Positions 55,881 to 63,988 of a DNA stretch of 64,000 bases are shown piece after piece. The stretch comes from Curtobacterium caseinilyticum (GTDB lineage: Bacteria > Actinomycetota > Actinomycetes > Actinomycetales > Microbacteriaceae). The notes beneath the pieces were generated by a model that was not told the origin of the DNA, ran no database searches, and worked only from the letters and a program-made list of their open reading frames with translations. The stretch's first letter is position 1. Each line of letters begins with the position of its first letter. The DNA lies in contig NZ_JAUCMN010000003.1 in NCBI RefSeq assembly GCF_030363035.1, forward strand, positions 186,001 to 250,000. Reading direction: 5' to 3'. The position numbers and the translations under genes were made by a program.

Positions 55881-58439
55881 TCAGACGACCGTCCAGCCGA
55901 CCGTCCGACGGTCGGCCGTGCCGACCGGGTGCACCGGTCCGACCACCCGGACGACGGCACGCGGCGTCGACGAGCCGGGCACCTCGTGCCGGACCGGGCC
56001 GTCCCCGGAGGCGACGATCCCGCCGGTGTCCAGCGCGCCTCCCGGTCGTGACGCCGACGCGTCGGACGCGACCCACACCTCGACGTCCCCGGGCTCGACG
56101 ACCTTGCGCATCGCCCGGTCGGTGAAGGCGAACCGCTGCGCGGGAACGTCGAACCGCACCCTGACGGACTCCCCCGCCCCGACCTCGACGCGCGCGTAGC
56201 CGAGCAGCTGCGCGACCGGCCGCGTCACCGAGGCGTGCCGGACGTGCCCGTAGAGCTGCACGACCTCGGCCCCGTCGCGCGCTCCGGTGTTGCGGACCGT
56301 CACCGTCGCGTGCACGGCGCCGTCGGTGGCGACCGTGTCGTCGACGACGAGGTCCTCGTACGCGAACGACGTGTAGGTCAACCCGAAGCCGAACGGCCGC
56401 ACCGGGGTCGAGTCGGTGGCCGTGACGTCCGACGGGCCGCCCAGCCGGGGGTGCAGGTAGGAGTACGGCTGCGCCCCCGCCGACCGCGGCAGCGAGACCG
56501 GCAGTCGTCCGGACGGTGCGACGGCACCGGTGAGCACGTCGGCGATGGCAGGACCGCCCTCCTCCCCCGGGAAGAAGGCCTGCACGACGGCCGACGGCTT
56601 CGGCTGGTCGCCGTCGAGCGCCCATCCAATCGCGTACGGCCGACCGGTCAGCAGCACCACCACGGTCGGGGTGCCGGTGGCGACGACGGCCTCGACGAGC
56701 TCGCGCTGCACGCCCGGCAGGTCGAGCGACTCGGAGTCGTTGCCCTCGCCGACGGTGCCGCGGCCGAAGAGCCCGGCCTGGTCACCGACGACGACCACCG
56801 CGACGGCGGCGTCCTGTGCGGTCGCGACCGCCTCGGCGAACCCGGAGCGGTCGTCCCCCTCGACGTCGGCGCCGCGGGCGTACCGCACGCCGTCGCCGCC
56901 GACGGCGTCCTGCAGGGCCTCGAGCACGGTCGGGATGGCGAACCCGAGCGGGAGTCCGGGGTGGGTCGCGAGCACGTGGTTCGCGAAGGAGTAGCAGCCC
57001 TGCAGGGCCTTGGCGCGGTGGGCGTTCGGGCCGATCACCGCGATGGGGCCCTGCAGGACGGCGCCCGGGGTCGGGGAACCGGCAGCGGCTGCGCCGTCGG
57101 GTGCTGCGCCGAGGGGCAGCACCCCGTCGTTCGACAGCAGCACGAGCGACTCCGCCGCGAGCCGCCGCGCCAGCGCACGGTGCTCCGGCGAGTCGAGGTC
57201 CACACCGGTCGGCGGCTCGTCCTCGAACGCGTCCAGGTCGAGCAGCCCGAGGCGCTCCTTCTGCCGGAGCACGCGGAGCACGGCCCGGTCGACGAGGGCC
57301 TCGTCCACGAGTCCGCTGCGGACCCGCTCGACGAGCGGCGCCAGGTAGGCGTCACCGGTGGGCAGCTCGACGTCGATGCCGGCTTCGAGGGCCATCGCCG
57401 CCGCTTCACCCCGGTCACGGGCGACGCCGTGCATCACCTCGAGGAACGCGACGGAGAAGTAGTCCGCGACGACCGTGCCGTCGAAACCGAGACGGTCGCG
57501 GAGCAGGTCGGTCAGCAGCGCGGGGTCCGCCGCGACGGGGACGCCGTCGACCTCGGCGTACGAGTTCATGACGCTCCGCGCTCCACCGTCGAGCAGGGCC
57601 ATCTCGAAGGGCGGCAGGAACACGTCCGCGACCTCGCGCGGCCCGGCGTGCACCGGCGCGTGGTTCCGGCCGGCCTGCGAGGCGGAGTAGCCGAGGAAGT
57701 GCTTCAGCGTCGCGTCGACCCCGGCGCTCTGCACGCCGCGGACGTAGGCGGTGCCGACCGTGCCGACGAGGTACGGGTCCTCGCCGATGCACTCGTCGAC
57801 GCGCCCCCACCGCGGGTCGCGGACGACGTCGAGCACCGGGGCGAGGCCCTGGTGGACGCCGAGCTCGCGCATCGAGCGGCCGATCGCCGCGCCGACCTGC
57901 TCGACGAGCTCCGGGTCGAAGGAGGCACCCCAGGCGAGCGGGGTCGGGAAGGTGGCCGCCTTCCACGCGGCGAGCCCGGTCAGGCACTCCTCGTGCACGA
58001 GCGCCGGGATCCCGAGACGGGTCTCGCGCTTCAGGCGCCGCTGCTCCGCCCACAGCCAGGCGGCACGCTCGTCGGGTTCGACGGGACGGGTGCCGTAGAC
58101 GCGGGTGTACTGCCCGAGGCCGTGCCGCGTGACGTCGGCGAGCGTGCCGCCGTCCTGCGCGGCGGCCATCTCGCCCTGCATCGGCGCGACGACGCCGTTC
58201 TGGTCGAGCCAGTAGCCGACGAGCTGCGCCGTCTTCTCCTCGAGCGTCATCGCGGCCAGGAGTGCGGTGACGCGGTCGGACGCGGTCGCGTCCGTCACGT
58301 GCCCCGGGTCGGACGGGAGACCCGTGGCGGTGCCGCCACGTCCCTCCCGTCCGTCAGCGGTGGCGGTGGTGGGCGGCGGTGCGGACGTGCCGCGTGTCTC
58401 CTGGCCGTCGGTGGTGACGGTGTGGTCGAGCGTGGTCAC
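55881..58439 (-). CDS. Family 3 glycoside hydrolase (beta-glucosidase/beta-xylosidase)
   Basis: An intracellular (no signal) GH3 enzyme of up to 852 residues. Its domains are an N-terminal TIM barrel (VTALLAAMTLEEKTAQLVGYW; GVHQGLAPVLDVVRDPRWGRVDECIGEDP), a C-terminal alpha/beta domain (IAVIGPNAHRAKALQG) and an FnIII-like domain (PFGFGLTYTSFAYEDLVV). The nucleophile Asp is in GTVVADYFSV near residue 322. GTG at 58439 overlaps the permease stop as GTGA, but the first 47 residues are low-complexity and contain a copy of the hairpin repeat; a GTG at 58298, after the hairpin, would give a compact enzyme. Substrate specificity (glucoside or xyloside) is undecided. Confidence 0.9.
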   Translation of the reverse strand: MTTLDHTVTTDGQETRGTSAPPPTTATADGREGRGGTATGLPSDPGHVTDATASDRVTALLAAMTLEEKTAQLVGYWLDQNGVVAPMQGEMAAAQDGGTLADVTRHGLGQYTRVYGTRPVEPDERAAWLWAEQRRLKRETRLGIPALVHEECLTGLAAWKAATFPTPLAWGASFDPELVEQVGAAIGRSMRELGVHQGLAPVLDVVRDPRWGRVDECIGEDPYLVGTVGTAYVRGVQSAGVDATLKHFLGYSASQAGRNHAPVHAGPREVADVFLPPFEMALLDGGARSVMNSYAEVDGVPVAADPALLTDLLRDRLGFDGTVVADYFSVAFLEVMHGVARDRGEAAAMALEAGIDVELPTGDAYLAPLVERVRSGLVDEALVDRAVLRVLRQKERLGLLDLDAFEDEPPTGVDLDSPEHRALARRLAAESLVLLSNDGVLPLGAAPDGAAAAGSPTPGAVLQGPIAVIGPNAHRAKALQGCYSFANHVLATHPGLPLGFAIPTVLEALQDAVGGDGVRYARGADVEGDDRSGFAEAVATAQDAAVAVVVVGDQAGLFGRGTVGEGNDSESLDLPGVQRELVEAVVATGTPTVVVLLTGRPYAIGWALDGDQPKPSAVVQAFFPGEEGGPAIADVLTGAVAPSGRLPVSLPRSAGAQPYSYLHPRLGGPSDVTATDSTPVRPFGFGLTYTSFAYEDLVVDDTVATDGAVHATVTVRNTGARDGAEVVQLYGHVRHASVTRPVAQLLGYARVEVGAGESVRVRFDVPAQRFAFTDRAMRKVVEPGDVEVWVASDASASRPGGALDTGGIVASGDGPVRHEVPGSSTPRAVVRVVGPVHPVGTADRRTVGWTVV
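58311..58352. terminator. Hairpin repeat, copy 5, at the start of the GH3 gene
   Basis: 20-bp arms (left begins GGACGGGAGACCCG) with three central mismatches and a 2-nt loop, 84 nt downstream of the permease stop. It lies either within the N-terminal codons of the GH3 gene or in its leader if the enzyme starts at 58298. It is equivalent in position to the copy at 16825-16868 behind another permease gene. Confidence 0.65.
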
Positions 58440-59329
58440 CCCTTCACCGCCCCGGTCAGGCCGCCGACGATGCGCTTCTGGAAGATCGTGAAGAACACCA
58501 GCGCCGGGATCATCGACATCGACGTGAAGGCGAGGACCTTGGCGGTGTCGACCGAGTACTGCGACGAGAACGCCTGGACACCGAGGGGCAGCGTGTAGGC
58601 GGCCTCGTTGTTGAGGATGAACAGCGGCAGGATGTAGCTGTTCCAGCTGCCGATGAACGCGAGGATGCCGACGGTCACCACGCCGGGCAGCGACAGCGGG
58701 ACGATCATCCGGAAGAAGAAGCCGAGCCGGCTCGCGCCGTCGATCGACGCCGCCTCCTCGAGCTCGTCCGGGATCGCCCGCAGGAACGGCACCAGGATGA
58801 TGACCGTCGTCGGCAGGGCGAAGGCGATCTGCGGCAGGATCACGCCGGCCAGGCTGTTCGTGAGACCGAGGTCCTTCACGAGCAGGTACAGCGGGGTGAT
58901 GGCCACCGTGATCGGGAACATCAGGCCCGCTGCGAACAGGGCGTAGACGGCGCCGCGGCCCTTGAAGGAGTAGCGGGCGAGCACGAAGCTCACCATCAGG
59001 CCGAGCACGACGACGCCGAGCGTGGTCGTGACCGCGCTGATCGTCGAGTTGCCGAGCTGCTGCCAGAAGATGCCGCTCGAGAGCACGGCGCCGTAGTTGC
59101 CGAACTGGAACGGTGCGGGCAGGCCGGCGGGGCTCGTCGTGATCTGCGAGTTGGTCCGGAACCCGCCCAGCACGATGTACAGCACCGGGGCGAGGTTCGC
59201 GGCGACGAACAGGACCGCGACGACGTAGGTCAGCGGGCTCGCCTGGCCGAGGGCGGCCTTCGAGCTGCGTGCACGCCGGCCACGACGGCCCGGGGCGACG
59301 AGGTTGGTGGTGGCACTCGTGATCGCCAT
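58436..59329 (-). CDS. Carbohydrate ABC transporter permease (MalG/CUT1 type)
   Basis: A 297-residue permease with a basic N-terminus, six predicted transmembrane helices, the EAA loop IPDELEEAASIDGASRLGFFFRMIVPLSLP and the C-terminal FQKRIVGGLTGAVKG. The ATG shares its A with the stop of the MalF-type gene (TGATG). It works with the permease and binding protein upstream; no ATPase gene is nearby. Confidence 0.93.
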   Translation of the reverse strand: MAITSATTNLVAPGRRGRRARSSKAALGQASPLTYVVAVLFVAANLAPVLYIVLGGFRTNSQITTSPAGLPAPFQFGNYGAVLSSGIFWQQLGNSTISAVTTTLGVVVLGLMVSFVLARYSFKGRGAVYALFAAGLMFPITVAITPLYLLVKDLGLTNSLAGVILPQIAFALPTTVIILVPFLRAIPDELEEAASIDGASRLGFFFRMIVPLSLPGVVTVGILAFIGSWNSYILPLFILNNEAAYTLPLGVQAFSSQYSVDTAKVLAFTSMSMIPALVFFTIFQKRIVGGLTGAVKG

Positions 59330-60351
59330 CAGTGCTTCCTCTCGGTGAGTGCACCCGCGGTGTCCCGACGGAGCACGAAGTGCTGGTAGACCAGGGCGAC
59401 CGCGAGCGAGATCAGGAACATGACGACGGCGACGGCGCTGCCGAACCCGAAGTTGCCCGAGGTGCGGCCGTTGGCGACCATGTACGTCGCCATGGTCGAG
59501 GTGCCCGCGGTCGACGAGATGTACTGGCCCCAGATGATGTAGACGAGGTCGAACAGCTGGAGCGACCCGATGATCGACAGGAACGCCCAGATGCGGATGG
59601 TCGGGCCGAGGAGCGGGAGCGTGATGCGGCGCTGGATCTGCCAGTAGCTCGCGCCGTCGATCGCCGCTGCCTCGAAGAGCTCCTCGGGGATGCTCTGCAG
59701 ACCGGCCAGGAACAGGATCACCGCGAAGCCGATGTACTTCCACGAGATGATCGCGAGCAGGCTCCAGATGGCGATGTCCGGGTTGGACAGCCAGTCCTGG
59801 CGGAGCCCGCCGAGACCGATGCCCTGGAACAGGTCGTTGACCGCGCCGTTCGACTGGAGCATGAGGCTCCACCCGGTGCCCACGATGACCTCGGAGATCA
59901 CGTACGGCACGAAGACGAGCACGCGGACGAGGCCGCGGCCGCGCATCTTCTGGTTGAGCAGCAGGGCGACCACGATGGCGATCGGCCCCTGCAGGACGAG
60001 CGACATCACGACGATGAAGCCGTTGTGCATCAGGACCGAGTGGAACGCCTTGTCCTGGAAGATGATCAGGTAGTTCTGCAGGCCGACGAAGTTCGTCGGC
60101 GGCCCGTAGCCCTGCCACTTGTAGAAGCCGTAGTAGGCGGCGAGCGCCACGGGCAGGATCACGAACGTGACGAAGACGATGACCGCGGGGCCGGCGAGGA
60201 CCGCGATCTCGACGCGCTTGCGCCAGTCGGCGACGCGCTTGGCGGTCCGCCTCGCGGCGGGGAGCGGCGTACCGCTCCCCGCCGGGGACGTCCCGGGAGC
60301 CGTGCCCGACGCCTTCGTCGGGGTCGTGCCGAGGGAGGTGTCGAGCGCCAT
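59329..60351 (-). CDS. Carbohydrate ABC transporter permease (MalF/CUT1 type)
   Basis: A 340-residue permease with a Thr/Pro/Ser-rich cytoplasmic N-terminus of about 35 residues, six transmembrane helices and the EAA-type loop IPEELFEAAAIDGASYWQIQRRITLPLL. The ATG is 2 nt after the binding-protein stop. The partner is the MalG-type subunit encoded next. Confidence 0.93.
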   Translation of the reverse strand: MALDTSLGTTPTKASGTAPGTSPAGSGTPLPAARRTAKRVADWRKRVEIAVLAGPAVIVFVTFVILPVALAAYYGFYKWQGYGPPTNFVGLQNYLIIFQDKAFHSVLMHNGFIVVMSLVLQGPIAIVVALLLNQKMRGRGLVRVLVFVPYVISEVIVGTGWSLMLQSNGAVNDLFQGIGLGGLRQDWLSNPDIAIWSLLAIISWKYIGFAVILFLAGLQSIPEELFEAAAIDGASYWQIQRRITLPLLGPTIRIWAFLSIIGSLQLFDLVYIIWGQYISSTAGTSTMATYMVANGRTSGNFGFGSAVAVVMFLISLAVALVYQHFVLRRDTAGALTERKH

Positions 60352-60353
60352 CG

Positions 60354-61652
60354 TCAGCCCTTGGCCGCGGCCTGGTTGGTGGTCTCGACGATGTCCTTCG
60401 CGCTGCCCTTGCCGGCGAGCAGGTCGACGACGCTGGTGTTCAGCGCGTTGCCGACGTTCTGGCCGTACAGGGTGTCGAGGTACTGGGAGACGAACGGGGC
60501 GTCCTGGTAGGCGGCGAGGGCCGTCTTCAGGTACTCCTCCTGGACGACCGACTGGGCGTCCTTGTTGACCGGGATGGCGTTGAAGGCCTTGTAGTAGGCC
60601 TCCTGGTTGTCCTTCTGCACGATGAAGTTGAGGAAGTCGGTGCACGCCTTCTTCGGAGCCTGCGCCGAGCAGGAGTTCCCGTCGACACCGCCCATCATCG
60701 ACTTCGGGTCACCCTTGCCGCCGTCCACGGCCGGGAACGGGAACCAGCCCAGGTCCCCGAGCGGCTTCGCGTCCGGGGTGAGCGACGCGATCACGCCGGG
60801 GTTCCAGGCACCCATGAGCTCCATGGCTGCCTTGTGGTTCGCCAGGAGTCCGGCCGAGCTACCGGCGCCCTGCTGCGCGGCGGTGGTGAGGAAGCCCTGG
60901 TTGAAGGGCTTCGTCGCGTTGAAGTCCTCGAGCTGCTGGCCGGCCTTGGTCCAGCACGCGTCGTCGAACTTGAGCGTCTTCGCCGCGTCGTTCAGCGTCT
61001 TCTCGCTGCACTCGCGGAGTGCGAAGTTGTAGTACCAGTGCGCGGCGGGCCACGCGTCCTTCGCGCCGACGGCGACCGGGTCGATGTCCTTGGCCTTGAG
61101 CTTGGCGATGTCCTCGTTCAGCTCGTCCATCGTGGCCGGGGTGCCCTCGATGCCGGCCTGCTCGAACAGGTCCTTCGAGTACCAGATGCCCTCGGGGAGC
61201 ACGGCGCCCGGCATCGCGTAGGTCTTGCCGTCCTTCTCGTAGCCGGCGAAGGTGCCCTTGCTGATCGACTGCTTCGCGTCGTCGCTGATCGAGTCGGAGA
61301 TGTCCATCAGCTGACCGGCCGCGATCATCGCGTCCATCTTGCCGCCACCCCGCTGCAGGAAGACGTCCGGGCCGTCGCCGGAGTTCAGCGCGGTCTGGAG
61401 CTTGCCGTCGAGGTCCTCGTTCTGGATCGCCTGGACCTTGATCGTGACGTTCGGGTACTTCTGCTCGAACGCCTTGACCGTGTCGTCCCAGTACGCCTTG
61501 CCCGGGCCGGTGGTCGAGTTGTGCCAGAAGGTCATCGTGACCTTCCCGCCGTCGCTGGACGGGTCGCTGCCGCCGGCGGAACAGCCCGCCAGCGTGAGAG
61601 CGGTGGCCCCGACCAGCGCGATGGCTGCCGCGGCGCGGATCTTCCTCGTCAT
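60354..61652 (-). CDS. Sugar ABC transporter substrate-binding lipoprotein
   Basis: A 432-residue CUT1-type binding protein. MTRKIRAAAAIALVGATALT followed by the lipobox LAGC gives a lipoprotein signal. The mature part has VTMTFWHNSTTGPGKAYWDDTVKAFEQKYPNV, SGDGPDVFLQRGGGKMDAMIAAGQ and WNPGVIASLTPDAK. It is the first gene of the four-gene importer-GH3 operon. The ATG at 61652 follows GAGGAG. The ligand is probably a beta-linked oligosaccharide cleaved by the GH3 enzyme (inference). It differs clearly from the binding protein of the uronate locus. Confidence 0.94.
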   Translation of the reverse strand: MTRKIRAAAAIALVGATALTLAGCSAGGSDPSSDGGKVTMTFWHNSTTGPGKAYWDDTVKAFEQKYPNVTIKVQAIQNEDLDGKLQTALNSGDGPDVFLQRGGGKMDAMIAAGQLMDISDSISDDAKQSISKGTFAGYEKDGKTYAMPGAVLPEGIWYSKDLFEQAGIEGTPATMDELNEDIAKLKAKDIDPVAVGAKDAWPAAHWYYNFALRECSEKTLNDAAKTLKFDDACWTKAGQQLEDFNATKPFNQGFLTTAAQQGAGSSAGLLANHKAAMELMGAWNPGVIASLTPDAKPLGDLGWFPFPAVDGGKGDPKSMMGGVDGNSCSAQAPKKACTDFLNFIVQKDNQEAYYKAFNAIPVNKDAQSVVQEEYLKTALAAYQDAPFVSQYLDTLYGQNVGNALNTSVVDLLAGKGSAKDIVETTNQAAAKG

Positions 61653-61730
61653 CGTGGAACTCCTCGGTGTCGTCGTTGACTGGCGGCAGTCACTGCCGCT
61701 GCGGAGAGCGTGCCAGGTGCTCCCGCGGCT

Positions 61731-61751
61731 TGTCAATCGTTATCGATAACG
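61731..61751. promoter_or_regulatory. LacI-type operator and -35 box of the importer-GH3 operon
   Basis: The perfect 14-bp palindrome CGTTATCGATAACG (61738-61751), with a central CG, abuts a consensus -35 box TTGACA (minus strand, 61731-61736). A CACGCT -10-like box follows after 18 nt. The adjacent LacI regulator is the obvious ligand. Confidence 0.75.
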
Positions 61752-61796
61752 TTTTCTAACCGTGATGTCGGCACCGGTCGGAACCGGACACGGCGG

Positions 61797-61802
61797 TACG
61801 GT
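61797..61802 (+). promoter_or_regulatory. -10 box of leaderless lacI promoter
   Basis: TACGGT, 6 nt before the ATG at 61809. The palindrome lies about 46 nt upstream of the -10 box. Confidence 0.45.
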
Positions 61803-61808
61803 GTGCAC

Positions 61809-62837
61809 ATGGAGACCGCCGTCGACCACCTGCCCGGACCGGGGCGGGTCACGATCGCGGACGTCGCGCGGGCCGCCGGCGTCTCGATCCCGACCGTGTC
61901 CAAGGTGGTCAACAACCGCGACGGGGTCGCTCCCGCCACGATGCTCCGCGTGCAGGAGGTCGTCGAGCGCCTGGGCTACGAGACGTCGCTCGTGGCACGG
62001 AGCCTGCGGAGCTCGCGCACGAACGTGATCGGGATCCTGGTGCCGGAGTTCGAACCGTTCTCGACCGAGCTCCTGCGCGGTGTGTCCGCCGCGACGACCG
62101 GCACCGGGTACGAACTGCTGGCCTACGCCGGCCTCGAGGCGGGCACCGGTCGACCGGGCTGGGAACGCCGCTCGCTGTCACGGCTCTCCGGCACGCTCAT
62201 CGACGGCGCGATCGTCGTGACCCCCTCGGCAGCTCTGTCCGGCGCATCGATCCCCGTCGTCGCGATCGACCCGCACACCGGTCCCGAGGGACACGCCACC
62301 GTCGACACGGACAACGCCGCCGGCGCTCGCGACGCCGTGGAGCACCTGCTCGGGCTCGGTCACACCCGCATCGCGCACGTGCAGGGGCGCGGCGACCTCG
62401 CGTCGTCGCAACTGCGCGAGGCCGGCTACCGCGACGCCCTCGCCGCTGCCGGCATCACGGTGGACGAGCGTCTCGTGCGGGCCGGTGACTACCAGGAGGA
62501 GCGGTCCGCCGCCGTCGCGCACGAGCTCCTGACGCTGCCGGACCGCCCGACGGCCGTGTTCGCCGCGAACGACTCCTCGGCGATCGGCGTGCTGCACGCA
62601 GCCGAGGCACTGGGGATCCGCGTGCCCGAGGACCTGTCGGTGGTCGGCTTCGACGACGTCCCGCAGGCGTCCACGACCACCCCGCCGCTCACCACCGTGG
62701 CCCAGCCGCTGGCCGACCTCGGCGCGGCGGCGGTCGCGATGCTCATGGCGATGCTCCGCGGCGAGCCGACGAGCGACCACGTGCGGCTGCGCTCGACGCT
62801 GCACGTCCGGCGCAGCACGGGGCCGGCCCCCGCCTGA
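61809..62837 (+). CDS. LacI-family transcriptional regulator of the importer-GH3 operon
   Basis: A 342-residue repressor. The helix-turn-helix is VTIADVARAAGVSIPTVSKVVNNRDGV, followed by the hinge region (LGYETSLVARSLRSSRTNVIGILVPEF) and the sugar-binding core (AVFAANDSSAIGVLHAAEALGIRVPEDLSVVGFDDV). The ATG at 61809 lies 6 nt after TACGGT. It is divergent from the importer operon across the CGTTATCGATAACG operator. The inducer is likely the imported glycoside or its hydrolysis product. Confidence 0.93.
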   Translation: METAVDHLPGPGRVTIADVARAAGVSIPTVSKVVNNRDGVAPATMLRVQEVVERLGYETSLVARSLRSSRTNVIGILVPEFEPFSTELLRGVSAATTGTGYELLAYAGLEAGTGRPGWERRSLSRLSGTLIDGAIVVTPSAALSGASIPVVAIDPHTGPEGHATVDTDNAAGARDAVEHLLGLGHTRIAHVQGRGDLASSQLREAGYRDALAAAGITVDERLVRAGDYQEERSAAVAHELLTLPDRPTAVFAANDSSAIGVLHAAEALGIRVPEDLSVVGFDDVPQASTTTPPLTTVAQPLADLGAAAVAMLMAMLRGEPTSDHVRLRSTLHVRRSTGPAPA

Positions 62838-62880
62838 CCAGCGCGGCGGCCCCGTGCCCACCGCGCTCCGCGCTCCGCGT

Positions 62881-62963
62881 GCGTCAGCGTGCGTCAGCGC
62901 GCGACAGTGCACGTCAGCGCCGCAGCGCGCGTCAGCGCCGCAGCGCGCGTCACCGCCGCAGCG
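62881..62963. repeat. 10-bp and 18-bp tandem repeats running into the AraC gene end
   Basis: Four 10-bp units of the type GCGTCAGCGC (62881-62920) are followed by just over two 18-bp units CGCAGCGCGCGTCAGCGC (62921-62963). The second 18-bp unit contains the stop codon of the minus-strand AraC gene (62950-62952), so repeat-number changes could alter its C-terminus. Confidence 0.75.
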
Positions 62964-63969
62964 TCTGCTTCGGGTACTCGCCGAACCGCTCTGCGTACGC
63001 CGCCGAGAAGCGCCCGAGGTGCGCGAAGCCCCACCGCCGAGCGACGTCACCGACGGCACCGGCCTGCGGCCCGGCCTCGAGCAGCTCCTCGTGGACGCGG
63101 TCGAGTCGCACCTGGCGCAGGTAGGTCAGCGGCGACAGGTCGAACACGCGCCGGAACGACTCCTGCACCGACCGCACGCTCAGCCCGGCGGCCTGGGACA
63201 GGTCGACGATCGTCACCGGCTCGGCCGCGTGGGCGTGGATGTACTCCACCGCGGCGCGGAGCCGTGCGTTCCGCGGCTGGGAGAGCGCGTCCGGCAGGTC
63301 GTCGGACTGCGGGGGGAACATGTCGAGGAAGACCTCGGCGGCGGTGACCTTCGCGTCCTGCCAGGCGTCCGAGTCGGATCCGCCGACCCGGAGCGCCCGG
63401 GACAACGCCGTCAGGGCACCCTGCCAGCGGTGCTCGACCGACTCGGCGGCGCTGCGGCGCGGGTCGATGCGGAGTGCACGGCCGCCCTGCCCCCGGGTGG
63501 CGGCGACGCGGCGGACGAACTCGCGGTCGAAGTGCACGAGCCGCTGGTCGTAGTCGGCGGTCGTGAAGGAGAACTCCTCGTCGGCGGGGAACAGCACGGG
63601 CACGTCGTGCGCCATCGGCCAGCGCTCACCGCGCATCTCGATCTCGCCCGTCCCCGCACTGATCCACGTGACGACGTAGTCCCCGCCACCGGGCATCCAC
63701 CCGCGGATCTCGCCGTGCATCTGCGACCGACGGATGGTGACCTCGCTGTCACCGATCGCGGTGTAGCGGTAGTCGAACCGACCGTTCGACGGCGCGGCAC
63801 TCCAGCGTTCGCCCGCGTAGATCCCGCCGAGGTCGTGGACGGCGGCTTCCGGTCGCGTGCCGGACACCTCGAACCGCACCGGTGCGATGGTCTCCTCGGC
63901 GCCGAAGGCCTCGATCAACGGGTCAGCCACGTCGCCCTCGCTCACGGCCGACTGTCCACATCGCGCCAT
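62950..63969 (-). CDS. AraC-family transcriptional regulator
   Basis: A 339-residue regulator with an N-terminal sensor region (FDYRYTAIGDSEVTIRRSQMHGEIRGWMPGGGDYVV...HDVPVLFPADEEFSFT). The C-terminal AraC DNA-binding domain reads AAVEYIHAHAAEPVTIVDLSQAAGLSVRSVQESF...WGFAHLGRFSAAYAERFGEYPKQTL. It is a paralogue of the regulator at 51888-52895. ATG at 63969 is used; an internal GTG a few codons later is possible. The upstream region, cut by the window edge, carries the palindrome TATCCGGATA at 63979-63988. It is convergent with the LacI gene. The target is unknown. Confidence 0.85.
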   Translation of the reverse strand: MARCGQSAVSEGDVADPLIEAFGAEETIAPVRFEVSGTRPEAAVHDLGGIYAGERWSAAPSNGRFDYRYTAIGDSEVTIRRSQMHGEIRGWMPGGGDYVVTWISAGTGEIEMRGERWPMAHDVPVLFPADEEFSFTTADYDQRLVHFDREFVRRVAATRGQGGRALRIDPRRSAAESVEHRWQGALTALSRALRVGGSDSDAWQDAKVTAAEVFLDMFPPQSDDLPDALSQPRNARLRAAVEYIHAHAAEPVTIVDLSQAAGLSVRSVQESFRRVFDLSPLTYLRQVRLDRVHEELLEAGPQAGAVGDVARRWGFAHLGRFSAAYAERFGEYPKQTLRR

Positions 63970-63978
63970 CGCTCTCGT

Positions 63979-63988
63979 TATCCGGATA
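63979..63988. promoter_or_regulatory. Palindrome upstream of the AraC-type gene
   Basis: Perfect 10-bp TATCCGGATA within CGTTATCCGGATACGG, 9 nt before the ATG. It shares the CGTTATC half-site with the LacI operator at 61738-61751. It could be an operator overlapping the promoter; the window ends 12 nt further on. Confidence 0.4.
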
